A DNA stretch of 64,000 nucleotides. Origin: Streptomyces sp. NBC_00258. Lineage in GTDB: Bacteria; Actinomycetota; Actinomycetes; Streptomycetales; Streptomycetaceae. Below, piece by piece: positions 20,701-25,988 of the stretch (positions within the stretch are counted from its first letter, which is position 1; each line of letters opens with the position of its first letter). Under the pieces are notes generated by a model. That model did not search any database. It had not been told where the DNA came from and worked only from the letters and a program-made list of their open reading frames with translations. The stretch spans positions 2,666,001-2,730,000 of the forward strand of contig NZ_CP108081.1 of NCBI RefSeq assembly GCF_036182465.1, written 5' to 3'. A program made the translations under genes and the position numbers.

Positions 20701-23700
20701 CCGGCCGGCCGTCTGCGAGCGCGCGGAAGCATGCGCGCAGCGGGGCGTGCCGGTCGAGGACGCGCTGGGCGGCCCGGCGGAGCGTCTCGCTGTCGACCGG
20801 ACCGGAGAGTTCGAGGGCCTGCTGGACGACATAGGCGTCGCGGTCCGTGCCGTCGACGACGGAGTGGAAGTAGAAGCCTTCCTGGAGGGGACTCAGCGGC
20901 AGCAGTTCCCGCACGACGACCGGGAACTCTCCCTGGATCTCGGCGAGTTCGGAGTCGGTCAGCCGGACGAGCGGGGTCTCCTCCGCCGCGTCTCGCCCGT
21001 CGGCCGGCGGGTCGGTCCGTACGTCGGCGGCCTCGGCGAGCGCGGCGACCGTACGGTGCCGGAAGACATCGCGAGAGCTGAGCCGCAGCCCGGCTCTGCG
21101 GGCGTGGATGAGCAGTTGGATGGCGGTGATGCTGTCACCGCCGAGTGCGAAGAAGTCGTCGTCGATGGTGGCCGAGCGCAGGCCCAGGACCTCGGCGTAG
21201 GCCGCGCAGAGCACTTCCTCGCGGGCGTCGCGCGGCGGGCGGCCGGAGCTGAGGGCCCCGTAGTCGGGCACGGGCAGCGCGGCTCCGTCGAGCTTGCCGC
21301 TCGGGGTGACCGGGAGCCGGTCCAGGGCGACAACGGCGGACGGCACCATGTACTCGGGGAGCTGATCGGCCGCGTACGAACGCAGGGCCTTCATCAGGGA
21401 GTTGACGTCACGGAAGGGCGCGGGCCGGTTGGCGTGCGGGACCGCGCCGGACGGCCGGTAGAGGTCACCGGGTGTGTCGAGGACCGTGTCGTCGCGTCCG
21501 AACAGCACGTCGAGGCTGCCGTCGTCGGCGGCGCCGTTCCAGGTGACCGCGGCCCGGAGGCCGTGCCGGGCGGCGAGGGTGTGGAAGACCTCGGGGTCCG
21601 GCCCCTCCGCGGGGGCGGCGGTGCGGCTGCTGTCGTCCAGGGCGGACAGCGCGGCCAGGTCCTCGGCGAGGCGGGCGTTGGGCAGACCGGTGACCCTGAG
21701 CAGGGCCGGACACTCCGCGAGCAGGGCGTCGAGGGCGTTCAGACCGCGTGGGCCGCCCGCGAAGTCGTCGTGGCCGCCCAGGTCGGCCCACGCGATCTCG
21801 TCCCCGTCGGCCGGCGCGGGAGCCTGCGCCGGAGCCGTCGATCGTGCCCGCTTGCGCAGCACCACGTCGTAGCGGTGCCGGGTCAGCTCGTTGTGATGCG
21901 CGCCCCGCTTGACGCGGATGTCGGCGTCGAAGCCGTCCAGTGCCGCGAAGTAGTCGGGGTCCAGGAGCAGTTCGCCCTCCCAGGCGACCGACCGTTCCAC
22001 GGCGGCCCGCAGGGCCTGCTTGTCCTCCGTGCCGGTGGCGCGGCGGGTCTCCACGGCGGCGCGCAGGCAGCGCAGCAGCCGGGCGTTGCGCACGTCACCG
22101 ATGAAGAGCCGCCCGCCGGGGGCCAGCAGTTCGGCGGCGGCGCCGATCACATCGGTGAGGTAGCCGGCGCCGGGGAAGTACTGGGCAACGGAGTTGAGGA
22201 CGACGGTGTCGAAGAACTCCTTCGGCAGCCCGTCGGTGTCGTGCGCGGGCCGGGCGCTCAGGTGCACCCGGCCGGCCAGTCCGGGTACCGCGTCGACCTG
22301 GGCGCGCAGGGCACGTACCGCCTCCTCGGAGAGGTCGGTGCCCCAGTACTCCTCACAGCCGGGGGCGATCCGGGAGAGGATCAGACCGCTGCCGACGCCG
22401 ATCTCCAGCACGCGGCGCGGCGCGAGTTCCCCGATCCGGGCGAGGGTCGCCTCGCGCCACTCCCGCATCTCCGCCACGGGGATGGGCAGTCCGTCGTACA
22501 TGCTGTTCCAGCCGGCGAAGTTCTCACGGAACCCCGCGGAACCGTCGCCGACGCCCGCCGCCCCGTCCTGGCGACCCTCGGATCCGGCCGCCGCGTAGAG
22601 CAGTTCGTGCAGGTCCTTCCACTCCTGGACCTGCTCGCCGAAGTCCTGGCCGGCGTCGAGTGCGGGCACCACATAGGCGGCCAGCCGGCGGTCGCCCGGC
22701 CGGTCCTCGCGGATCACGACCGCGGCCTGTTCCACGGCGGGGTGGGCACGCAGTACGGACTCGATCTCGCCGGGTTCGATGCGGAAGCCGCGGATCTTCA
22801 CCTGTGAGTCGGCCCGGCCGAGGAACTCCAGACGTCCGTCGGCCTTCCAGCGCACCAGGTCGCCGGTGCGGTACAGCCGCTCCCCTGGCGCTCCGAACGG
22901 GTCGGCGACGAACCGCTCGGCCGTCAGGTCGGGCCGCCCGAGATAGCCGCGCGCGAGTCCCGCCCCGCCGAGGTAGAGCTCTCCCGGGACGCCCGCCGGT
23001 ACGGGGCCGAGCCGGGCGTCGAGCACGTAAGCCCGGGTGCCGGGGTCGGGGACGCCGATCGGCACGATCGACCCGGCGGGGGTGTCGGGGTCGCACAGGC
23101 CGAGCGTGGAGTTGGTGGTCGCCTCGGTGGGGCCGTAGGCGTTGAACATCATCCGGCCGCGCGCGTACCGCCCGACGAGTTCGGGCGAGACCCGCTCGGT
23201 GCCCGCGAGCAGTGTGGCGGGCGGCAGTTCGACGTCCTCGGGCATCGCGGCGAGCAGCGCCGGCGGGAGGATCATGAAGGTGATGCCGTTGGCGTGGGCG
23301 TAGTCGGCGAGCGGCGCGCCGGGCACCCGCAACTCGGTGGGTACGACGACGAGTCGGCCGCCCGAGAGCAGCCCGAGGCACAGGTCCCAGAAGGCCACGT
23401 CGAAGCTCGGCGAGGCGAACTGGAGCACCCTGCTGTGCGGGCCGATCCCGAACCGCTCGGTCTGGGTGGCGACGAGTTTGGCGACGCCCGCGTGGGAGAG
23501 CACCACACCCTTGGGGCGGCCGGTGGAGCCCGAGGTGTAGATCACGTAGGCGGCGTTGGCGACGGAGAGCGGGCCGTGGGCCGGGGCGCCCGGCCGGGGC
23601 TCGCTCAACTCCCGTACGACGTCGGGCGCGTCGAGCACCAGGACGTCCATGCCCTCGCAGGGCGGAATGCCCTCGGCGACCTCGGTCGTGGTGATCAGGC

Positions 23701-24853
23701 AGGCGGGTCCCGCGTCGGCCAGCATGTAGGAGATGCGGTCCGCCGGGTAGTCGGTGTCCACCGGCAGATAGGCGGCACCGGACTTCAGTACGGCGACCTC
23801 GGCGATGATCAGCTCGGCCGAGCGGGGCACGGCCAGCGCGACCACGCGTTCGGGTCCGGCGCCGCGCGCGACGAGGGCGTGGGCCAGCCGGCCTGCGCGT
23901 TCGTCCAGTTCGGCGTAGGTCAGGCGGGTGTCCTCGAAGACCAGAGCGATCTCGTCGGGCCGCTGCCCGACCTGCTCGGCGAACATCTCCGGCCAGGTGC
24001 GCAGGGGGACGGTGTGGTCGGTGTCGTTCCACTCCCGCAGGACGCGGTGGCTTTCCTCCGCGGTCAGGAGCTCCAGCTCACCGACCGGGGTGTCGGGCCG
24101 CGCGAGCCCGTCGGCCAGCAGGGTGGCGTAGTGCTCGGCCGTCCGCTGCGCGGTCTCGGCCCGGAAGAGATCCTGACGGTACGTCACCAGCACTTCGCCC
24201 GCTTGGACTTCGAGCACGAGGTCGAGCGAACCGGTCGCTGCCGTGCCGAGCAAGCCGGTCGTCACCGTGTCGGGCGAGTCGGTCGTCGCCGTGTCGGGTG
24301 AGTCGTCGCGTACGCCCGCGGAGGTCACCCCGGGCGCCATGCCGAGCGCTGTGCCGAATCCCGCACCGAACGCCGTGTTGAACAGCAGCCCGCCGCCCCG
24401 CGTCGGCTCCGGCCGCGTCTGGGCGACCAGCAGGGCCGGCCCGACCCGATGGGTCTCGGCCTCCGCGCACGCGTCGGCCACCCGTCGCACCAGTTCCGCG
24501 AACCCGGTGCCGCCGTCGAGGGCGACCCGGACCGGCAGCCCGCCGTACCCGACCGTGATGTCGCGGGCGCCGCCGTAGCGGTGCAGCAGCGCCACGTACG
24601 CGGCGAGGAGCGTGGCCTCGTCGGCCGTCGCGTCCAGTGTGCGGCCGATCGTCCGCGGCTCTCCGCCGGGCTTCAGCGGATACGGGAAGTCGACGGGGAG
24701 GGCGGCCTCCTGAGGAAGCGGATCGAGCCGCCGACGCCAGTACGCCGTCACATCACCGTCGTCGACACCGGACACACGAGTTTCGAAACCGGACACAGCT
24801 GACCGTGCCTCCAGAGTGTGCGGAACCGGCTCAGCCGGAGGACCGCAGGTCAT
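5744..24853 (-). CDS. Five-module siderophore NRPS (6,369 aa)
   Basis: One uninterrupted reading frame. Approximate domains: 1-275 C-terminal half of a C domain with no HHxxxDG; A1 285-710 with embedded N-methyltransferase 745-1010 (LEIGVGSGLILS) and A10 at about 1185; T1 1240; C2 1315-1740 (HHIVADGWS); A2 1770-2255; T2 2300; C3 2370-2800 (HLLLWDGWS); A3 2825-3240 with methyltransferase 3280-3530; T3 3730; C4 3790-4210 (HHITTDEWS); A4 4245-4735; T4 4780; C5 4845-5270 (HHIAGDEWS); A5 5305-5810; T5 5855; E 5910-6350 (HHLVTDGVSW, NYLGRF). There is no thioesterase. Hand-read specificity codes: A1 DVWILAATN (unassigned), A2 DVWHFSLVD (Ser), A3 DMENLGLIN (N5-hydroxyornithine), A4 DGEDAGLVD and A5 DAQEGGLVD (acidic pockets, perhaps ornithine types). 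Predicted product: a pentapeptide tris-hydroxamate with two N-methyl residues. The ATG at 24853 has no Shine-Dalgarno and abuts an iron box; GTG at 24796 with GGAGG upstream is a strong alternative. Confidence 0.97.
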   Translation of the reverse strand: MTCGPPAEPVPHTLEARSAVSGFETRVSGVDDGDVTAYWRRRLDPLPQEAALPVDFPYPLKPGGEPRTIGRTLDATADEATLLAAYVALLHRYGGARDITVGYGGLPVRVALDGGTGFAELVRRVADACAEAETHRVGPALLVAQTRPEPTRGGGLLFNTAFGAGFGTALGMAPGVTSAGVRDDSPDTATTDSPDTVTTGLLGTAATGSLDLVLEVQAGEVLVTYRQDLFRAETAQRTAEHYATLLADGLARPDTPVGELELLTAEESHRVLREWNDTDHTVPLRTWPEMFAEQVGQRPDEIALVFEDTRLTYAELDERAGRLAHALVARGAGPERVVALAVPRSAELIIAEVAVLKSGAAYLPVDTDYPADRISYMLADAGPACLITTTEVAEGIPPCEGMDVLVLDAPDVVRELSEPRPGAPAHGPLSVANAAYVIYTSGSTGRPKGVVLSHAGVAKLVATQTERFGIGPHSRVLQFASPSFDVAFWDLCLGLLSGGRLVVVPTELRVPGAPLADYAHANGITFMILPPALLAAMPEDVELPPATLLAGTERVSPELVGRYARGRMMFNAYGPTEATTNSTLGLCDPDTPAGSIVPIGVPDPGTRAYVLDARLGPVPAGVPGELYLGGAGLARGYLGRPDLTAERFVADPFGAPGERLYRTGDLVRWKADGRLEFLGRADSQVKIRGFRIEPGEIESVLRAHPAVEQAAVVIREDRPGDRRLAAYVVPALDAGQDFGEQVQEWKDLHELLYAAAGSEGRQDGAAGVGDGSAGFRENFAGWNSMYDGLPIPVAEMREWREATLARIGELAPRRVLEIGVGSGLILSRIAPGCEEYWGTDLSEEAVRALRAQVDAVPGLAGRVHLSARPAHDTDGLPKEFFDTVVLNSVAQYFPGAGYLTDVIGAAAELLAPGGRLFIGDVRNARLLRCLRAAVETRRATGTEDKQALRAAVERSVAWEGELLLDPDYFAALDGFDADIRVKRGAHHNELTRHRYDVVLRKRARSTAPAQAPAPADGDEIAWADLGGHDDFAGGPRGLNALDALLAECPALLRVTGLPNARLAEDLAALSALDDSSRTAAPAEGPDPEVFHTLAARHGLRAAVTWNGAADDGSLDVLFGRDDTVLDTPGDLYRPSGAVPHANRPAPFRDVNSLMKALRSYAADQLPEYMVPSAVVALDRLPVTPSGKLDGAALPVPDYGALSSGRPPRDAREEVLCAAYAEVLGLRSATIDDDFFALGGDSITAIQLLIHARRAGLRLSSRDVFRHRTVAALAEAADVRTDPPADGRDAAEETPLVRLTDSELAEIQGEFPVVVRELLPLSPLQEGFYFHSVVDGTDRDAYVVQQALELSGPVDSETLRRAAQRVLDRHAPLRACFRALADGRPVQIIAEGLELPWREVDLSAGDTQVADDRLTLVADAVAAEERARRFDLARPPLVRCALIRLGEDRSRLLLTFHHIVADGWSLPVLHRELMACYGETPAALPEVAPYRSYLRGLAAADRDAARETWRGALAGIEEPTRLVETPADGTPITPAQIRVELSEQVTARLSARARELGVTLGTVVQSAWGLLIGRLTARQDVVFGTTVSGRDAEVEGIESMVGLFINTLPTRFRWEPADTLADLVGRLQDEQAALLDHQHLGLAELQRVAGLAGSGELFDTLVVFENYPSATGLTDPSGAVRVTGHEFHDAVHYPLALIVKPGRRLDLRLKHHAQRLDADSVRRVADRLTRILHALAADPGQPAAALELLSADEQAHAHPAGEPREVPETTLAGSFMAQAVRTPDATAVVYGNETLTYEELDTRAEELARRLRVRGARPGEIVAIAVPRSAELMVALLGVLKSGAAYLPVDVDYPADRVTHMLADSGAATVVTTTDTASRLPEVPGPARLLLDTPDEDEQTDAPQVRVPAGPDDPAYLIYTSGSTGRPKGVVVTHRAIVNRLAWMQGAYELTADDRVLQKTPASFDVSVWEFFWALCEGATVVLARPDGHRDPAYLAGLIREQGVTTLHFVPSMLEAFLQSDEITADPAWAASLRRVFSSGEALPGAAAAHWQRLTGVPLHNLYGPTEAAVDVTYHPYDGTPGTTVPIGRPVWNTGLRVLDSCLRPVPEGVPGELYLTGVQLARGYHARPGLTAERFVADPFGGPGERMYRTGDLVRRRADGVIEYLGRTDRQVKIRGNRIELGEIEAALARETTVAQAAVTVTGNALVAYVVPARDTHPEPAELQAALAESLPAPMVPGAYVVLDALPLTPSGKLDRAALPAPQVTRAEVRAPRDERERALTDIFAAVLKLDEVGIDDDFFMLGGDSITSIGVSSRARRAGLDLNPRDVFEHRTPAALATAATPVAEARALRSDFALTAEETERVHRLSPGPVDDIWPLAPLQEGLFFHSTYDDGALDVYTVHESFDIATPLDTDRLRTAVRVLLERTPSLRAGFTSEGLRQPVQFIVRDPEIPLEEVDLSGLSVAEQDVRLRELTDAERTRRFDLTRPLLFRILVIRLGEERGDRLVVGRHLLLWDGWSAWLFLDQLFALYESGGDASALPAPGSYRDYLTWLEVQDTAVATAAWRSALAGLDEPTLLVAADQGLEPDIPESLDAFVADEVGERLRDIGRRHGLTLNTVLNAAWGLTLASATGRTDVVFGTTVAGRPSEVPEIENVIGMFLNTVPARIAYDPAEPVLGLLRRVQDERLAVMPYEYLGLGVLQAETGHRRLFDTLFVLRNSDTEERLAELTEQHGATAVANVDATHYPVNLVVTPGRSIQVTLTHRADVVGRPKAEELLRRFTLLLERLTDDLDAPVGSLDPLLPTEHAELERERAEGRVPDPEDTIADLLATQAAVTPDTTALVFGDETLTYAELDARINRMARLLLARGAAPERVVALGLPRSLDMVVALFAVLRTGAAYLPLELDYPDDRLVAMLEDARPALLLSNAAVSARLTADTPRVLLDDPAVAAELASLPGDLDRQVFSLEHPAYVIYTSGSTGRPKGVVTPYRGLTNMQLNHQREIFEPAIASAGGRRLRIAHTVSFAFDMSWEELLWLVEGHEVHICDEELRRDAEALVAYCETHRVDVINVTPTYAHLLMEQGLLEGHRPPLVLLGGEAVSETVWNRLRDTEGTYGYNLYGPTEYTINTLGGGTLDSATPTVGRPIRGTRAHILDAWLRPVPEGVPGELYIAGIGLARGYLDRPGLTAERFVADPFGEPGERMYRTGDLVRRNPDGNLDFLGRTDDQVKIRGYRVELGEIEAALSRHPQVAHAAVVVREERLVGYVVPGRLTGTDRDDAERDQVGEWQEIYSDEYEEISTAVFTEDYAGWDSSYDGNPIPFDHMREWRAATVERIRSLEPRRILEIGVGSGLLLSQLAPDAEAYWATDFAAPVIRKIGEDLRQDPELAAKVTLRAQPADDLSGLPADGYFDTIVINSVIQYFPSIDYLTSVIQGAMRLLAPGGALFVGDVRNLRLARTFQTEIQQAKGVTDEALERAVERGLRLEKELLVDPDYFTTLGHGVDLRTKRARHHNELTRYRYDAVLYAGEPALRLDGIPVVDHTSDLDLAGLARTAPVRVNGIPDARIGAAGGVDPETLRELGLEFGHPVLTTWSREPGTYDAVFLDGAVPLDGKGAGLTAGLYLPGGGEAPYATEPTIARGANSLIRRLREDLKQQLPDYMVPAAFVTLDRLPMNDNGKLDVRALPDAEPAVALGTGRGPRTPQEEVLCRLFAEVLGLPEVGAEDAFFDLGGHSLLATRLISRARTELGAELAIRDLFEAPTPELLAARADGGRPARPAVAPADHRPERIPLSAAQRRLWLVEQITGSGVAYNFPLVFRLRGDLDLDALRAALRDVSGRHEALRTVFREHDGEPYQHIVPAAEAEPGLTVTDCAEAALDTLIETAQRRPFDLDRELPLRCEVFRVGPADHVVAVVLHHITTDEWSDRPFLADLNAAYAARTAGAAPDRAPLPVQYADYTLWQEQLLAQVGEAQLAYWNDTLRDLPEELTLPLDRPRPAEPTGRGGTVRHEVPAEVGLALRDLSGATGTSMFMLLQAATAALLHRLGAGEDIPLGAPIAGRTDSGLDDLVGFFVNTLVLRTDLSDGDGDLTFRQLLGRVRESSLAAFEHQDLPFDRVVEALNPPRVAGRNPLFQVMLGYHYRPDGDPDLLGLPTEWSDMDTGMAKFDLDFTFVDEGERIVLLLEYASDLVDPGTAELLAERLVLLLRQAASAPDAPLGAIDVLTDPEREAATGAWNDTAHPVEPRAVPEVFADIARAHPDRTALVTGTGRLTFAELAGRVDSVAALLRQHGVTEESVVGLALPRHEMVPAILGVLTAGAAYLPLDPDHPAHRLEFMLDDAAPVCLLTTTALAGRLPSATGVERLLLDGQLPAPTERAEPCTYPAQAAAYTIYTSGSTGRPKGVVGTHRGLSNLFASHLRDVMNPAVRDTGRDTLRAVHAASFSFDGSWEPFIWLLAGHELHVVDEATMLDPAALLAYLDDRSIDFVDLTPTYLRELLHHGFLAPGSRVPAVIAVGGEATPPPLWRRLAALPGTAVHDLYGPTECAVDAYGWHGGDTGLAPWAAPLDNIRAHVLDERLRPAPVGVPGELYLAGEGLARGYLGRPALTADRFVANPYDGSGERMYRTGDLVRRRSDGTLEFLGRADDQVKLRGFRIELGEVETIVTGHPDVSAAAVVVREDSPGVRRLVAYVVPVPGREPDPAALRTHVAGALPEHMVPAAFVALDALPRTIAGKLDQAALPAPDFTAAVTGRLPRTPREEILCGLFADVLGLERVGIDDDFFALGGHSLVAMRLAARIRAALTAEVSLRTVFEAPTVARLAERLREGSDDTGAGLPVLAPAERPERMPLSFAQQRLWVLYRVEGPSPTYNIPLAWRLTGPLDADALQLAVDDLVARHEPLRTVFPEEDGRAYQLILEPAQARIEVRTAAVTSEEELAERLTEAAEYGFELDREAPLRAHLFSTGDDEHVLLLLLHHIAGDEWSDEPLTRDLAVAYEARAAGHAPERAPLPVQYADYSLWQRALLGDEKDPESLSFRQLAFWKRTLDALPEELALPVDRQRPLEASYRGGVVDMALDPELAAGLRELARSGNVSMFMIVQAAVAALLTRLGAGTDIPLGSPIAGRTDEVLEDLVGFFLNTLVLRTDTSGDPAFRELLARVRETDLAAFDHQDVPFERVVDVLNPARSLSRHPLFQVMIVYLAAGGDEAGLAGLESRREEVGATSAKFDLSFDFVERAGDEGVDGVLEYSTDLFDRATAEAVAERLVRLLRAVVVAPDTPISLIDILGADERHRILTDWNARPLLAEPTTVPALFERQAALSPDAPAVASDGMKLTFAQLNAKANRLARLLVAHGAGPERLVALALPRTARTLLAILAVHKAGAAYLPLDPDAPTGHLRDTLEDARPVLTLTTRQIAPLLPADGPPVLELDAEGTCEVLAEHGATDLVDTDRIAPLTPRHPAYVIYTSGSTGRPKGVVITHETVGNLFHSHRETLYAPAKEATGRRHLRAGHAWAFSFDASWQPQLWLLDGHCVHVVSDETRRDPELLAAAVVEHGFDFLEVTPSFFAQMAETGLVREDGSCPLSVVGVGGEAVPVALWERLGRLNGTEAFNLYGPTESTVDALVARVRDSSRPLVGRPVAGTRAYVLDDRLQPVPPGVTGELYLAGGGLARGYLGRPALTAERFVADPFGGPGSRLYRTGDLARWTADGYLDYLGRADDQVKIRGFRIEPGEIESVLAAEPDVAQTVVTVRQEGQRKLLVAYVVPVPGALPDPGRLRGHVGRHLPDHMVPAAVVLLDRLPELANGKLDRAALPAPDFSALSTGRAPGTELEKTLCEVFADVLGLDEVGVDDDFFALGGDSIMAMQLVSRARASGVRITPRLVLRHRTVAGLAEVATATGTADARPVDDGTGIVPLTPVMHWLRELGGPFKGYHQAALVQTPAALDRPRLATVLRALADRHAMLRGTLVRTEPGGWSVEVPPAGAVDADAWIERVDVRGLDAAELRTAVADGAHTARAALDPDTGVMVRAVWFDAGEEPGRLLLMAHHLVTDGVSWRVLLPDMETAWRAVEAGRPAELPPVDTSFRTWSRRLEELAQDPAREAELPFWTGVLEGAAPLPLKRPLDPARDTVGTVRELELRLPTEHTGPLLSAVPSAFTANVNDVLLTALGLAVADWRRRHDSGPGGPVLVDLESHGRDEEVAGDVDLSRTVGWFTSIFPVLLDPGPVDLDEALEGGPAVEEALARTREHLGSLPANGVGYGMLRHLNPRTAPVLAGYEAPPIEFNYLGRFGIPEATDWSYAPEEDVSDIGAEPEMREGHALGINVVTEDRADGPVLSANWSWPEAVLSEEAVRDLAETWFRALRALVARAAARD
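24258..24305 (-). repeat. 24-bp tandem duplication inside the NRPS N-terminus
   Basis: Two adjacent 24-bp units (24258-24281 and 24282-24305) differ at two positions and encode DSPDTATT and DSPDTVTT. They lie in a linker of the truncated first C domain, which suggests this segment is under little structural constraint. Confidence 0.8.
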
Positions 24854-24855
24854 AC

Positions 24856-24874
24856 TAAGGTAAGGATTACCTAA
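24856..24874. promoter_or_regulatory. Iron box upstream of the NRPS operon
   Basis: TAAGGTAAGGATTACCTAA matches 15 of 19 positions of the iron-box consensus. It ends 3 bp before the annotated ATG of the NRPS, so it would overlap the promoter or a leaderless transcript start. If translation begins at the GTG at 24796, the box lies about 60 bp upstream. Confidence 0.85.
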
Positions 24875-24918
24875 CCAAAAGGCCCAGTCTCGGCGGACCT
24901 CGCGCTCCCCACTACGAT

Positions 24919-24937
24919 TAAGGCCTGCCTAACCTAA
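24919..24937. promoter_or_regulatory. Iron box upstream of the ferric-siderophore uptake operon
   Basis: TAAGGCCTGCCTAACCTAA matches 14 of 19 consensus positions, with the right half (CTAACCTAA) perfect. It lies 26 bp before the GTG of the first permease and 45 bp from the NRPS box, so the divergent promoters each have their own operator. Confidence 0.8.
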
Positions 24938-24963
24938 GGGAGCTGGCCGTTGGAGACCGCAAG

Positions 24964-25986
24964 GTGACGGGCAAGGGTTTCCGGCCCGTCCTTCTCGTGA
25001 CGACGCTCGGCGCCGTACTGGCCGGGCTCTGCCTGCTGTCACTGGCGCTCGGCGCGGCCAACGTCCCGCCGGACCAGGTGCTCCGGGCGTTGTTCGGCGA
25101 CGCGCCGAGCCGTTTCGTGGACAACATCGTCTGGTCGGCGCGCGTGCCGCGTACCGCGCTCGGGCTCTCGGCGGGCGCGGCCCTCGGGCTGGCCGGAGCG
25201 CTCATGCAGGCCCTGACCCGCAACCCGCTCGCCGACCCCGGGGTGCTGGGGGTCAGCGCCGGGGCCTCCTTCGCCATCGTGCTGGCCGTCGGGGTGCTCG
25301 GCATCAACTCGTTGTACGGATATGTGTGGTTCGCGTTCGCGGGGGCGCTGATCGCCACCGTGGTCGTCTATCTGCTGGGCGGCCTCGGGCGGTCCGGAAT
25401 GACACCGGTGAAGCTGGCGCTCGCGGGCGTGGCCGTCTCCTCGATGCTCTGGTCGTTCACGCAGGCCATCGTGCTGACCGACGTGGACGCGCTCAACAAG
25501 TTCCGGTTCTGGTCCGCGGGTTCGCTGGCGGACGCGGACGACGGCATGGTGTGGCGGGTTCTGCCCTTCCTGGTCATCGGCGCGGTGCTGGCGCTGGCCT
25601 GCGCTCCGGCCCTCAACAGCCTGGCCCTCGGCGACGACGTCGCGGCCTCGCTCGGCCGGCGCCTCGGCCTGGTCCGGCTCGCGGGCGTCGCCTCGATCAC
25701 CCTGCTGACCGGGGCCGCGGTCGCGGTCATCGGCCCGGTCGTCTTCATCGGCCTGGTGGTTCCCCATGTCGCCCGGGTGCTCGCCCAGTTGGCGGGCATC
25801 GGTCCCGACCAGCGCTGGCTGCTGCCGCTGTCCGCGGTGCTCGCCCCCTGTCTGCTGCTCGCCGCGGACATCATCGGACGCATGGTGGCGCGGCCCACCG
25901 AGATCCAGGCCGGTGTGCTGGTCGCGTTCATCGGCGGCCCGTTCTTCATCGCCATGGTCCGCAGGCGCAATCTGGCGGAGGTGTGA
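24964..25986 (+). CDS. FecCD-family ferric-siderophore ABC permease 1
   Basis: 340 aa, highly hydrophobic with roughly nine or ten membrane segments starting at residue 8 (VLLVTTLGAVLAGLCLL). Family landmarks: VPRTALGLSAGAALGLAGAL, MQALTRNPLADPGVLGVSAGA (the conserved RNPLADP-type loop), ALNSLALGDDVAASLG, GPVVFIGLVVPHVAR, and the C-terminal LVAFIGGPFF. The product forms half of the transmembrane channel of a BtuCDF-type importer. The start is a GTG with GGAG 8 nt upstream. It overlaps or abuts the second permease and sits under its own iron box, divergent from the NRPS. Confidence 0.95.
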   Translation: MTGKGFRPVLLVTTLGAVLAGLCLLSLALGAANVPPDQVLRALFGDAPSRFVDNIVWSARVPRTALGLSAGAALGLAGALMQALTRNPLADPGVLGVSAGASFAIVLAVGVLGINSLYGYVWFAFAGALIATVVVYLLGGLGRSGMTPVKLALAGVAVSSMLWSFTQAIVLTDVDALNKFRFWSAGSLADADDGMVWRVLPFLVIGAVLALACAPALNSLALGDDVAASLGRRLGLVRLAGVASITLLTGAAVAVIGPVVFIGLVVPHVARVLAQLAGIGPDQRWLLPLSAVLAPCLLLAADIIGRMVARPTEIQAGVLVAFIGGPFFIAMVRRRNLAEV

Positions 25987-25988
25987 GC

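Noticed and set aside
13502..22807. A 3,101-codon forward open frame opposite the NRPS, and other very long plus-strand frames at 3857-6115, 6122-8554 and 8990-13348
   Set aside because: They are antisense to strongly conserved NRPS domains, and their translations are low-complexity (Gly/Arg/Val/Asp-rich) without any motif. Such frames are common by composition in very GC-rich DNA.
25326..25988. 587-aa version of the second permease
   Set aside because: The extra N-terminus is Arg/Gly-rich shadow of the first permease in another frame. The membrane protein proper begins at 25989.
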